Assembly (NCBI GenBank): GCA_029891345.1
Contig: CM056994.1
Coordinates: 141,506,457-141,570,456 of the forward strand
Source of the DNA: Dryococelus australis
Taxonomy: Eukaryota; Arthropoda; Insecta; Phasmatodea; Phasmatidae
Direction: 5' to 3'
DNA length: 64,000 bases
Part shown: piece by piece, positions 1-11,029 of the stretch
Numbering within the stretch: position 1 is the first letter of the stretch
Layout of the letters: every line of letters starts with the position of its first letter
Notes under the pieces: generated by a model
What the model was told of the DNA's origin: nothing
Seen by the model: only the letters and a program-made list of their open reading frames with translations
The model's database searches: none
Made by a program: the position numbers and the translations under genes

Positions 1-1010
1 TATTCATTGGATAGATTCCTGTTACTTTAAAGCCATTCACTGCATTTGCTACTGTTTCGCATTTAATGTAGGACTGCGCAAAAAGATTCATGATGTCGTG
101 GTTTACTACAGCACTGTTGTTTGTTAGCGGAAACTGATATACTGCCTCACTGTAATAAGTTTTCAGTGGCGATAAAAATGTATTATAAAATGGTTGCATT
201 TTGTGCATAAAGTGTGGTGGCAGTGAGACAATGACCACATAGTTATCCCGTGCTATGTCTATATCGATGTTTCATGTTTGGCTGTAATGCCCATCCAGAA
301 TCAGCAATACAGACGAGTCTTTAGTCGGGTTGGTAGTTTTAACAAAGTGATTGAACCCTGCTGTAAACATATGCGTCTGGGTACAACCAGAGGAGTGATA
401 ATGAAGCAGTGTTCCCGGAGGAGTTGCTTTTATCAATCGTGCGCTCATGATTTTCGAAGGAAAACCACCATATGGTGGACGTAGTTGCCACCTGCGCTCA
501 TTCAAACTATTACAGCTATTATCGAGACCTCTCAGTTGATGTAAGACTCGCAATTAGACATTTGCCTCTTAGGTCAATACTTGAGCAACTTGTGATTGCA
601 CGACTGCAAATCCACATACATCTACTACATTAAATATTCTGGTTGGTAGATAATTGTGTTTTTCAAAAAGTGTTTCAAGGAGATCAAACAAAAAAATGCA
701 TTAAAACTTTCTTCAGCATATCCAACTGCCCTGCATAGGATGTGCCAGTAGGGTTACAAAATGAGAGCCATTTATTGTGCCTCTTCATAAACAGTTTGAG
801 CCACTTCCTTCCTGACATGTAATCTGCTTTGCTGAAGAGATACCTGATGTTATATATCTTGGTAAATGAAATGCCACCCTCCATAAATCTCCCAAGGTCA
901 TTCCAAACCAATTGCTTTCATTGCGAGCTGATCTTCTAACTCATGAGTTAGAACAACAGCCTAACGACCCAATTTTGTGTTAGCAGCTTTCTGAGGATCC
1001 CCATACTCTT
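1..1010 (-). pseudogene. pogo/Tigger-type (CENP-B HTH + DDE_1) transposase remnant, truncated by window edge
   Basis: Reading down the minus strand, conserved blocks of a pogo/Tigger-like transposase appear in family order but in several frames. A linker NTKLGR lies near 965-1,000. A CENP-B-type DNA-binding helix-turn-helix follows at 684-911 (SGRKWLKLFMKRH, then NPTGTSYA). A first catalytic-strand region IFNVVDVCG lies near 615-640, where the family normally has NVDETG. The second catalytic region LLILDGHYS is at about 280-310, then VIVSLPPHFMHKMQPF at about 185-240, and NGFKVTGIYPMN runs into position 1. In such elements this protein binds the terminal repeats and performs DDE cut-and-paste transposition in the nucleus. 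Stops and frame changes near 670, 560 and 272 show it is dead. The C-terminus lies outside the window. Family assignment rests on motif order and is fairly secure; the subfamily is inferred. Confidence 0.82.
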
Positions 1011-3220
1011 TGTTACTCAATATCACCAATGTGATTTTAAGAACAGAAAACGCTTTTCTGTTTTTTTTTTTTTTCATCCTATCTTTTGACGCACTGCTGT
1101 TATAGATTATCCCATGTAATCGCCACTTTACTCTCTTGCCTTCTGCACGTTCTTCGCCCTTTTCTTCTTCTTTTGTATATATAATTCGCCTCCTAAAAAT
1201 GTAACAAAACAAACACATGTACTCGTGTTGGTTTTGTTAAATACAAAAACAGAGGGCCCGCCAGTGGCATGCGGTAACATATTTGTGTGCATCCGCTGTC
1301 CCTCTGTGCCTTAATGGCGAGACTTTTCGTTTACTGCACCATCTCAGGCTGCATACACTGCAGGCCTCGCAACCAAAGGTTTCGCCTGGCTGGACGGTTT
1401 TTGCGTGTTTGATGCTTAGAAGTGCTGCAGAGATAAGAAAAGTAAATTATGAATTTCCCATGCATCGTCGCCTTTACACACAAGGCTCTGATCTGACGTG
1501 CATTCTTTCTATCGGCAACTCGCGTTTGTGTGACTTTCAGTGGCAACCCTATGATTTTATGTTGTACACAACAGTCTAATAAAGACAAAGGTTTAGTGCT
1601 CATCCCAAAACAATGTTAGATCTATATATCACGAAGCGTAGTTTTCGTACCTAAATATAACCGCGAAATGGCCATTTTAGGCATTTTAACTTCCCATAAT
1701 AGGAAATAAGCCTAATAAATGGACATGTAAAATAGAAAATTATGGTCGGACTTGTCGCGATTCGTAAACACTTTTCATAAACAGACACCACGTAGACATA
1801 CGGAGTCGTTTTTTAATAAACTCTTTTTTATTGTGAAGCTCTGCACAGAGAAAGACATCCCACCCAGGCGGCACCCTTAAACAACACAGAGATGATTATA
1901 ATTGATTCGCTATATTGTAGAAGAGACTACACTGTCACGCACTCATACAAGGCTGAAATGCACATGAAACTGATCCTACAATTGCTTTGTATGCGTGTTA
2001 CACACTAGCATTGTTCTGGAAGAAATAAATTCATTGCACACTCACATTTCAAGTATTTAACACAAAAAAAAAACTGTCAGAGGAGTGGCGGTGATGCCTT
2101 CATGTAGTATGCTGCGGTGGTCTCAGTGGGACTTGGCTGGGGAATACATACTTACAACCCACGAAACTGTACAAAATACCCTGTTTTAATGTTGGCATGG
2201 CAACTCGAAAAGCGGCAGGAGAGAGAAGGTGAAATAAGAGAAACGAAAACACAGCATGCAGGCAAGTATAAATACAAGAAGAGAGGGGAAACATTTAGAA
2301 GATGTGACCAATAATGTAAAGTTCTTATTTGAAATATCTGATTTTTTTTTTCCCGGCCACCACTGGGGTCCACTAAAAAACATAAGAGGGGTCTACTATA
2401 GGCACCCGCCATGTTTTCGTTTTGTCAAACCAAATTTCTCTCTCCTCATTAAAATCACTCATCTAAAAGCCTAAGCCATACTTACTAGTTGATATCTATC
2501 GCTATTTTACACCAGACATTCACAAACTACCACGCACACACGATTGTAACGCTTCAAAAAATTCCTCGAGAAAACTCTGAAACGACGAAAATTACAAAAC
2601 TAAATCTATCACTTACGGGACATGCGGCAAACTGGCGAGGCTTCTTACCTACTCCCACTGCGCCCGTCTACAGTAGTTCACGTGCTAGCCGTTAGATGTC
2701 AGAAGCATGACACCGTTTTGAGAGAGGATCCACTCTACGGACAGGAGGTCCACGCTCGGTGGAATTCCTCCGTACATTGCAACACCCCTCGCCACAGACC
2801 ACGCGGAATATTATAAAAAATCGAAAAAAATCGTAAACAATAAAAAAAATATTCTAGAAATTCTGAAACAAATAACGTTTTGCTCACACTTTCGCCATGA
2901 CCATACAAACCTCCCCCCCCCCCCCCTTGCCATTTTTTTCTTTTATCGCAAACCTCCCAATAATAAAAAAATGGCAAAAATCGAAAAAAAGTCCAACAAT
3001 CTACGAAAATATTACGTTAACCTCACACTCATCACACCACCCTAACTAACTCCCAGGCTACGGAAATTATTATAAACTCGTAAAACGTCACAAGAAATTC
3101 TAAATATCGAGGAACGTATAACATTAGACCCCTTTCCATTACTCACCCCTCTACCCCTTCATAAGTATTCCTAACAGTCACGAAAACCCTATCCCTTTCT
3201 ACTGACCTACACCACTTTCG
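1011..3220. other. Unassigned AT-rich stretch with a poly-C tract
   Basis: I recognise no gene here. Short ORFs on both strands at 1,283-1,603 overlap each other and match no family I know. A T-run at about 1,063-1,074 and a run of 14 C at 2,913-2,926 are simple repeats. The part from 2,820 to 3,100 is rich in AAAAAT and TCG words and looks like decayed repeat DNA. Confidence 0.5.
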
Positions 3221-3223
3221 ACA

Positions 3224-3400
3224 AGAGTGGTGGTGTAGTAGTATGACTAATTGCCTCACACCTAGACGAACCGGGTTTAATTCCCGGCTAGGTCACTCCA
3301 GGATTTATCTCATGCGGGAGTCGTGCCCTGTCATTTCGGCGCTGCTCCATACTCACCTCACTTCGCCCTCGTTGGCTATCAAGAGCTCGCTGTTAGGAGC
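3224..3400 (+). mobile_element. tRNA-derived SINE (family 1, copy A)
   Basis: The 5' head resembles an RNA polymerase III tRNA promoter. An A-box-like GTGGTGTAGTAG is followed about 40 bp later by a B-box-like GGGTTTAATTCCCGG, then GGTCACTCCAGGATTT and a body containing CGGGAGTCGTGCC. The same arrangement, including GGTCACTCC after the B box and a GTGGGAAT-GTGCC-type body, occurs at 27,380-27,640 (minus) and more loosely at 49,851-50,036. This supports one dispersed SINE family. A SINE relies on a LINE for mobilisation; none is visible here. Confidence 0.7.
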
Positions 3401-3923
3401 CGCCCACATATCTTCCCTCACTTTAAAGGCCGTTCTCGTTAAAGTGAGCAGTCTAGAAATCAACCTTTGAAAAAAGCCACCGTCCGCAACTGCGTATGTA
3501 TAACCATGTGTGTCAACACACAGGCTGGGGATGAACACACCCAGTTATGTTGGCAGTGAAATGTGAAAAGTAGTTCTACGAAATAACGCGGTATTGCAAG
3601 TTTAATGTTTAATTTTATGGTTACTTAATTGTTTGAAGTTTACTTCATATACTTTAAAGTAATTATTGGCGTAAATATAATGTATTTATTGTAACTCATA
3701 ATTATATTATGTCACGTGATCGGCGCAACGGTCAAAACCAACGGCCCGTTGTTGTGGTTCCTACTTGCTTGTTGCTTGGCTGTGCGTGTGGACTGGTTTC
3801 GAGGGAAACTACAAATTTGGAAATTGGAAGTTGTGTTTTATTTCTCAGCATATCTGCAATCAGCATTGTTTTATTATAGGTCGTGTAGTGTTTAATTGTG
3901 TTGTAGCGACTTTGTGTAAAGTT

Positions 3924-4084
3924 ATGAGTTCCAGCAAACTACGTACAGATTTTCAGCGTCAGGAGGACATTATAAATCTTGCCGAAAGTATTTATTCTTT
4001 AATTCGTCAAGGAGAGATGAAGTCGTGCAAGGTGATCGAACGGGTTGCAGAAATGATGAAAATTTCAACTGCAACTGTCCGGAG
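3924..4084 (+). pseudogene. First exon of a Tc1/IS630 (DDE_3)-type transposase: helix-turn-helix only
   Basis: An ATG at 3,924 opens a 54-residue basic/polar segment. It ends with a helix-turn-helix-like stretch VIERVAEMMKISTATVRR, preceded by IYSLIRQGEMKS. This pattern is typical of the N-terminus of insect DDE_3 transposases that read ...V.ERTA...GVS..TV.R.. The exon ends at CGGAG followed by GTAAAAG, a good splice donor at 4,085, and the reading frame stops four bases later, which supports a real exon. No downstream exon with the DDE catalytic domain was found before 7,390, so the gene appears decapitated. The role (end binding) is inferred from family pattern only. Confidence 0.5.
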
Positions 4085-4329
4085 GTAAAAGTAAATGTGT
4101 TTTACGACGTGTTTCGTCGTTTATTCTCAGTACGATATTGAAGTAAATCATTGAAAAAGAACAAGTTTAAATCGACAGTTAGAAACGTGATATTATAAAC
4201 GGAAAGTTAAATAACAATTATAAAGTAAATGAACAACAGCAGAAACGCAATATTAATATATTCATATGAGTTTGCGAAGTACATGTTATATCCTAAAATT
4301 GACAAATAGTATTAAAAGTTATCTTCACC

Positions 4330-4645
4330 TATCTACCTAAGCCTATCTGTTTAACCTTTCTTTTAAGTCTGTCTTTATAACACGTGATAATTATGCCGGC
4401 AATAAATATACGTTAATTTTACACGTTTTTATATCACTGTGTTGTTTTGTAATGTAGGCCTAACCTCAAATACATCTGTACGTATCTATTTACGACCAGC
4501 CATGTAACCTTTCTTAAATCTGCCTTGATAACAAGTGCAAATGTGCCTGTCAATAATTATACATTAAATTGACACGTTTCGAAATAACTGTGTTATTTTG
4601 TAATGTACGCCTTACCTCAAACTTGTGTTCATGTAGTCATTCATC
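4330..4645. repeat. Diverged tandem duplication, unit about 155 bp, two copies
   Basis: The segment at 4,330-4,488 (containing TAACCTTTCTTTTAAGTCTG and TTGTAATGTAGGCCTAACCT) is followed by a second copy at about 4,490-4,640 with the matching words TAACCTTTCTTAAATCTGCC and TTGTAATGTACGCCTTACCT. The order of shared words is the same in both copies. It lies inside the putative 3.4-7.4 kb transposon. Confidence 0.7.
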
Positions 4646-5214
4646 CTAAGTTACAGTGTTAAGTTTTACCATTGTTAACATAATATAAACGTCACAATTT
4701 GATTCTACACCAAAGGTTTGGTAACTATAGACCTATAGCTGTTCTTGTTGACGACATACTTTCATGATGCAATTGTAGGTCTGGTTGTTTTGTTTGGTAA
4801 TGCTTGCCGAAATAAGAATTAGAAAGTATTTCAAATTAATTGTCAACGGTTAGGCCTATAGAATAATTCTATGTTTAAATTTTGAAACGGATGTTCGACA
4901 AGACAACTTGCTACCTTTTGAGAAATATCAACGAATATAGTATGCGTCGTTGAGTAGGCATAATTGTTTGTTATATCGGCCACGTTGGCCGCAAAAATAT
5001 TGTAGTTATTAAAATTTAATGTAACTGTAAACTACACGTCATAGTCAACACCTCATACTCCCAGAGTTCCTGTTTACTTGCAAGTGTATGTTTCGTAAAT
5101 GTTAGATTACATTACGCAGTGTATGTGTTAGATTAAGTATTTCTAAAGAAGCTGTATGAGCTAGCTTTCAATAAGGGCCGGGCTACAATTGACATACCAA
5201 AAAACATTCATTTA

Positions 5215-5652
5215 TAGCGATAAGCACATACAAAACACAAAAGCACAGTGTCCTGTCTACAATTGATATAACGATAATAATATTAGTTTGTTAATGTTGC
5301 TACATTTGTACCGAAGTAATTAAGGTCTGTACATAGAGTTGGTAGTGGGTTTTTTCAAAAATTAATATTTTCAATTGATCTGAGACATTTGTAAAATGGT
5401 AAATTATTTACATTTCAATTTTTTATATAAACATTACCTTAAAGCGTTACAAAACTTCCGTGGTTGTGATTATACATAAATAAATAAAAGAAAATATCTT
5501 CCCGAGGAATGAAATCAAAACACACATTTTCTTGATTTGTAAATAATATTTTCAATTGATAACATAGTCTAAGTGCCGGGGCTTCTGATTGGCTGTTTAT
5601 TGACGCACAGCTATAATTAAAGGAAAGTTAAACCAAGTGCTTATCGCTATGC
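5215..5652. repeat. Possible nested MITE with short inverted ends
   Basis: ATAGCGATAAGCAC at 5,215-5,228 recurs inverted as GTGCTTATCGCTAT at about 5,638-5,651, bounding about 430 bp of AT-rich DNA. Several CAATTGAT words occur inside. No target-site duplication was established, so this is tentative. Confidence 0.3.
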
Positions 5653-7074
5653 ACAGTAATTTGCCTGTAAGTATTTCTTTAATAATTTGTCCTTTAGATT
5701 ATCATTTTGCTGTAATTTGTTAATATGTATTGGTTGTACATTAATAATAAGACATTTCTCTCAGCTTTGTGTGTGAATGCATGAACAATTTTTTTGTAAG
5801 TATAGTAATTCTCTTTAAATACTTTTCTCGTTTAAGTTTTCAGTTTTACTGCAGCCACTGTAATGAACAAACCACAACAATGATGAGAGTCCATGCACTT
5901 TACCTGTAAAATTTGTTTCTTAAGGCATGTGTGGGTTTGACAAAAAGGAAATGTCGCACCCAATTTGGACCACAAGAGACACCGGAAATGTGGCCATCAC
6001 CGGATCGGAATTTCACTTAGCTATAAATAGTATACATTATTTTTTTAATTATTTTGTACAATTAGAGGTGGTGCAAGTTACAAGCCTGGTATACCCTTCT
6101 TTTACCACTTCAATTCACATTATAAATGTTCAGTACTTTTTTGGAGGGTCTCAGAAGGGTACGAACACGGAGTAAAGGTATTAAAAAAAACTATATGTAC
6201 ATATACACAATTTAATTTGATGACATATTTATATTTTTAGTGTAAATTATTTTTATTTCATATATGCATTATAGACCTATGTTGAAATATATTTATCTCC
6301 ATTTATAAAGATGTATATAAAACTATCCTTAAAATGTACATATAGATGCACATATTTTACTTTTTTTTTTATAGTATTACATATTTTCATATACTGCCAC
6401 GTTTGTGCCGTCACGTTAAGTTTATTAGCACCATCTACTTCTGTGCAGTGGTGTACTCTTTGCTTGGTTCAGATCCCCTCGTCTTTCCTTGCCTCCCTGC
6501 CTTCCCCTTTCCCCTCCGCATGTCATTATTTTTTTATTTGTCATTTTTTATTTAATTCTTTGCATGGCCTCTCTCTGTCTACTTCATACGCTTCAGACGT
6601 CTGATACATTGCGCCGCTACCTTATGCCTGCAGGACGTATTCTTTTTCCTGATGGCTTAGTTGCACTTAACTTCAGTCAGCTGAGGCCAAACACAGCTAC
6701 CATGTTTTAGAGCCGGCATTTTACTTGTCACGCTACAGAGTGATGGGGCACGTAGAAAATGGTGAGTCATTGCAAACGTTAAGTTTTCGGTACAGTTTTT
6801 GAATGTTTGATAATTTGTGTGACAAGTGGAGTTGTAACTTGGTTGTGCAGTAGTGCTAGTCTATTTCAAAATTTGGCTTTGGCTGCCTTTCCAAATTATT
6901 TTTCTGCTTCACTAATGCGTGTCCTTTGTTAATGTGTCGTGTTGGTCCTCGTTCACCACCAAAGATTAATGTTTCCTTTTTCACAGTTTCCATAACTTCA
7001 TCACTAGGGCGTTCGTTTTTCAATTGTTTGTTGTGTAAAATTTTTGTCTATCGGAGCTATGAGATGACACAAAC

Positions 7075-7215
7075 AATTATATATGTTACGTATGTTATAT
7101 ATATATTGTATATTTTACATGATATATATATGCAAACATATATATGCATATATGTATAAATTATATATAATGTGTTATATACATCATATATGTTACATGT
7201 TTTATATATAATATA
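7075..7215. repeat. Degenerate TA-rich simple repeat
   Basis: This is an imperfect ATATAT/TATGTTA-rich stretch with interspersed ATG, ACG and TGC words. Short ORFs across it are by-products of the repeat. Confidence 0.8.
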
Positions 7216-7664
7216 CGTGTTACATTCAGCAGTCCTAAAATGTAAACATTGAGTTCATTAACATGTGGAAACCACGTGGCAGACACGTAACAATGTTTGT
7301 TAACATGTGGTGGAAGTATACATAATGGGCAAGGAAGTAGAATTTCAGCAATGCTTTCAAAAGTGCTCACTTTATCGTGAACGACCTATACTCACACTTC
7401 CCAAGCTGCTCTCGTGGGAAAGGCAGCTGGCCGGCCTTGTCCAAACAATCGTAAAACAATTAGTCATCTAGGGATCGATACATTCAGAAAAAATTTTAAT
7501 AGATTTATTTTTAATTAATATTATCTAAAATTTTAAACATTTCGAGATATTCAAAAATACACATTAATATATAGTAAATATATTTTCAATGAAAAAACGA
7601 TCTTAAAAATTATTATTTTTTATTTTGCAGTTTCCGTTATATTTGTAAACATTAAAAAAAATAT

Positions 7665-7765
7665 TATCATGGAGACATGGCGATTTGAACCCACAAACTC
7701 TCAAAAAGTAGTCGGGAACTCTAACCACTGAACAATCCATATACCATATTAAAAACCTTACTTCA
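7665..7765 (-). mobile_element. tRNA-derived repeat (family 2)
   Basis: On the minus strand an A-box-like TGTTCAGTGGTTAGAG is followed by a B-box-like GGGTTCAAATCG about 35 bp later. This is the spacing of an internal tRNA promoter. The sequence lacks a matching acceptor stem, so it is a SINE head or tRNA-derived fragment rather than a functional tRNA gene. Confidence 0.6.
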
Positions 7766-7794
7766 CTACCTGAACCGACAGTCAATTGGTCTAA

Positions 7795-8190
7795 AGAGTC
7801 TATCGTACAGGTGACTCAAGGTCTGGCAGTTCGATCCCGCACTCCTCCACAGGGCTTTTTTGAGCTCTAGGAATCAACTAGCACCCCTAGCAGCCAACTC
7901 TAGAACCGACATGGCGGCTGAGAAAGACAAGCGCCCCTATCATGCGGCAGTTAAACGAATGACAAGTGCAAATAAGATGGCAGACGATGGTGAAACACTC
8001 AAGCAGCAATAAACGACATTACTGGCACCAGTGGTGAGCTCTAGTGGACGACGATAGAACTACAGCAGGCGACATCCAAGATGGCAGGGGTTGAACGAAT
8101 TTTAGTAATCGGTAAATAAGATGACAACTAGAAACAAGATGACGGACGGAAACAATATAGTGAATGGAAAGAAGATGGCGATTGGAAGCA
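7795..8190 (+). mobile_element. tRNA-derived SINE with AAGATGGCG-rich tail (family 3, copy A)
   Basis: A B-box-like GCAGTTCGATCCCGC at about 7,826-7,840 is followed by CAACTAGCACCCCTAGCAGC and then repeated ATGGCGG, AAGATGG and AAGATGAC words to about 8,185. The same order is found at 47,763-48,330: tRNA-like head, ACTAGTGCCCCTAGCAG, then repeated ATGGCG and AAGATG. That makes these two copies of one family. The 5' part of the head is poorly preserved here. Confidence 0.65.
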
Positions 8191-8339
8191 TGTGTTGTCG
8201 TGAAAATTTTTATGTGATTAAAAATTCTTGTCTGAATCACCTACAGAATAAATACACAATTTACACCAGTAGAGATGACGTATATACACATTGCCGGGGA
8301 ATTCCATTACCGTCAAGCAACATAATAATAATGAGATGT

Positions 8340-9620
8340 TAATAACACATCGAAAACAGCACTGCACAGGAAGTAGTCACTAAGTCACGGAATTTAGAAG
8401 GTCTATAAAGTAATAAAACAAGAAACGTAAAAATTATATCCGTAAAACAAGTAAACAACATGGTGTAGGTTCATGATATTTAGAACTTTTAAAAGTACAA
8501 TGTAGTAAAGCCAAAATATTAAAAGCCCATTGTGTATCCAGATAAGTAATATTTTTTACAACTTTTTGACGGGAATCTTTAATTTCTAAAATTTTTGTGC
8601 GTAAATTTTACAGCAATTGTTGCCAACATGAACACATACATAAACATGTTACGAACTATCTGATCACAGTCACTTCAAATGGTGTAGTTTGTTGTGACCC
8701 CGTTACGAAATTGGTGTTCCTGTCTGCCAAATAACGGCCATCATAAAGGTAGCAAAAAAGGTCAACAAACTCATATTTATGAAATAAAGGTAAACCATAT
8801 AGTATTTATCAGAAAAGAGAATATTTAGTATATATAAATAACTAATAGTTTTGCAAAAAAAAACTATTTAATTTTCAGATCAATATAGCAAATTTTATCG
8901 AAAAAAAAAATCAATATTATTTTAAGCCTCTACACGTTTCAATGAACCAAACCATTGAAACAAATAGGCCTCTGATGGGTTCCTGGTGAAATTTCTGCCA
9001 GGCTACTTCTAGATGCGTTCACAGGTCATCGTTATTAGCTGCTGTGGGTGAAGGACGGCTAGATGCCGTGTCGCCATATCGCGGACATGTTCAGTACGTG
9101 ACATGTCGAACGAACATGCAAGTCAGGGAAGAAACTGTATCTACCTTGTTTCGAAGCCGGCTTGGATATTTCTGGCGTAGCACGCAGTAGCAAGCCCCAA
9201 TACCCATTTACAGAGCCTCGTGCAGCAAATGAAAGAATGGGTATTCTGAAAGATAATAGGAAGAGAAGAGACAACATAATAGTTATGTAACCTTATTTTA
9301 TGGCAGAAGCAACCAAAACTTTTGTACTAGCAATAGGCTATAATGTTTTGATAGTTTGTTGCGTTTTTTTGCAGATACAAAGAAAATATTACTTAGGATA
9401 TTCTGTTAAAGGAACTTCCTGTTCTTAAGGAACTTCATTCACACTCGCAGAAAATCTCTCAGGCAAGACCATAACGCACAGTTCTGTCCCAAGTAATATT
9501 TACATTAACAAATTTTAGATGGTACCAGCAACAAGTATGACTGTGGTCGCTACATTAACTGTCCAAATGTATTATGGGCACAGCAATTTTGTTCCCACAA
9601 CAATTTTATTCTCAGTGAGC
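8340..9620. other. Unassigned AT-rich stretch
   Basis: I see no recognisable gene or repeat family here. The segment 9,000-9,280 is less AT-rich, with an open frame on the minus strand that matches nothing I recognise. Confidence 0.5.
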
Positions 9621-9621
9621 A

Positions 9622-10079
9622 TCAAATTAACAGCAACTTCATTTCGCCTGTGTGTATCCATCTTCTCTGCGGGCGGCCATCACTGAATGCGAATGTTGTA
9701 TAGCGGCGTGTCGCGGGCGGAACAGCAAGGTTTCCCCGCGAACTGGTGTAATTCTCGCCACTTAGTGATTCCGTGTTGCTGGCGGCTGTTGCTCGGACAA
9801 AGCCAGGTGTTAAATACCCTGCCCTCCCCATTCTTACACCCTCCTTCATGCAAGAGGCGAGTGATCTTCTCACCTCGCTCTCAGTGGACGCGCAGAGATG
9901 TAAGCTGGCTGCGAATTACCAACACAAGGGAAAGGAATGCTGATTACAGCCGCCTCGAGGGCTCATACAAATCTGCTATGGTTAAAAGTAAACGCGATAA
10001 AAACGTGCTTCGTTTGATGTGCCCCATTCATCTAAAAGAAACGTATTTTGAGCTCCAATATTTGAAAAACACCATTTAA
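9622..10079. other. GC-richer island with overlapping open frames on both strands, no family recognised
   Basis: The minus strand is open at 9,622-9,873 and the plus strand at 9,687-10,079. Base composition is clearly richer in GC and CpG than the surroundings, with words such as GCGGGCGG and CCCCGCGAACTGG. Neither peptide shows a domain I can name. It may be a decayed repeat or retroelement fragment; I do not propose a function. Confidence 0.35.
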
Positions 10080-10186
10080 TGTAGGCACGTGCCATCTCTT
10101 AACAGATAACCTGGAAATAGTATTGTTTAATTGCCGTGAATTGTCGTGTTTGAATCAATAATAAAGACTAAAGAGATATAAGTTAA

Positions 10187-10628
10187 AATAGTTCGCAGGC
10201 TTTCGCGGCCGTTGCCGTCTATTTCTAGGCTTCTGGGTTTGAGACGCGTGTCGACGGATTTATTCTGCAACGTTTCGGCTGCCATCCCCCAGAAACAATA
10301 CCTAAGCCATTAAGCAGAGTTTTTATTTTTTTTTACTGCTGAGCTTCTAAATCCCGCTACGCCAGCGTGAGCACCTTCACAGTTCTGTGAGCCCTCCGGT
10401 ATGCATGTTAGTATCTAAGATGGTAGGAGAAGGGGATGCGTTGCAGGGCAAGCCCTTTACGCCTTAGGTTGGAATTGTTATGATAAAATGGACGCATGCA
10501 TCACGGCTATAGCAAGGCTGTCTGTTTCCATGGTCGCAATTGTAGCCATGGACATACCCCGAAAGAAGAATGGTCTAGATGGAAGAGCATACATAGCATA
10601 CCAAGCACAGCAGAGAGGGCCATAAGAG
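10187..10628 (-). repeat. Downstream pLTR-like repeat of the Penelope-like element (distal part)
   Basis: The segment at 10,187-10,295 matches 13,275-13,395 in order (TTTCGC-G-CTTTCGC-GCC-TTG, CTAGGCTT-TGGGT, AACG-TTCGG). It continues on the other side of the MITE at 10,869-11,030, which shares the GTCTTCCTCCT-ATTGGCT words with the upstream copy. The stretch between 10,300 and 10,628 has no clear counterpart upstream. Confidence 0.65.
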
Positions 10629-10868
10629 GTATAGGCTGCTCATGGTAAAGTCAGTACTTTTGAGGCCCAAGTTAGTTTTTCTATTTCAGCCATTTTTTAT
10701 CTGTTGAATACTTTTTAAAATAAATACTGCCATGTAAATAATAAACACAGTTTGTAAATTTTACTGCGCCCAGAAGTTAACGTCTAAAGCTGAAATAAAA
10801 TATATTTATTAAATCTTAATACATATGAGAGGGCATTCAGAAGTGCTCACTTTATTGTGAATAACTTA
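10629..10868. mobile_element. MITE (240 bp) inserted in the Penelope-like 3' repeat
   Basis: The left end, TATAGGCTGCTCATGGTAAA then GTCAGTACTTTTGAGGCCC, is an imperfect inverted copy of the right end, GGGCATTCAGAAGTGCTCAC then TTTATTGTGAATAACTTA. The interior is AT-rich and non-coding. The same ends bound 31,357-31,780 and perhaps 3,427-7,390. The extreme bases TA/TA fit a Tc1/mariner-like TA target, but this is not proven. Confidence 0.7.
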
Positions 10869-11029
10869 CAGCTGGCCAATCTTTGTGAGGAAGTGGTCTC
10901 TGCCATGATTGGCTGGACTATCTGAAAATTGCAGCCTGTCTTCCTCCTGATTGGCTTATGTTGTCTGCCAATCCTGGTGATTCTGTGGTCTCTGCTCTTG
11001 CAGCGCAGGATTTCAGGTTGTCTATAAAA

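Larger units (their letters stand above)
3427..7390. mobile_element. Possible Tc1/IS630-type DNA transposon (~4 kb) defined by shared MITE-like inverted ends
   Basis: The left end (3,428-3,460, GGCCGTTCTCGTTAAAGTG then AGCAGTCTAGAAAT) is a near inverted copy of the right end at 7,351-7,390 (CTTTCAAAAGTGCTCACTTT then ATCGTGAACGACCTATA). The same pair of ends bounds shorter elements at 10,629-10,868 and 31,357-31,780, so they define a family. A helix-turn-helix exon at 3,924-4,084 lies just inside the left end. The interior after it has no readable catalytic domain, so this would be a deletion derivative. Alternatively the two ends belong to two unrelated insertions. The pairing is an inference. 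Confidence 0.45.
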
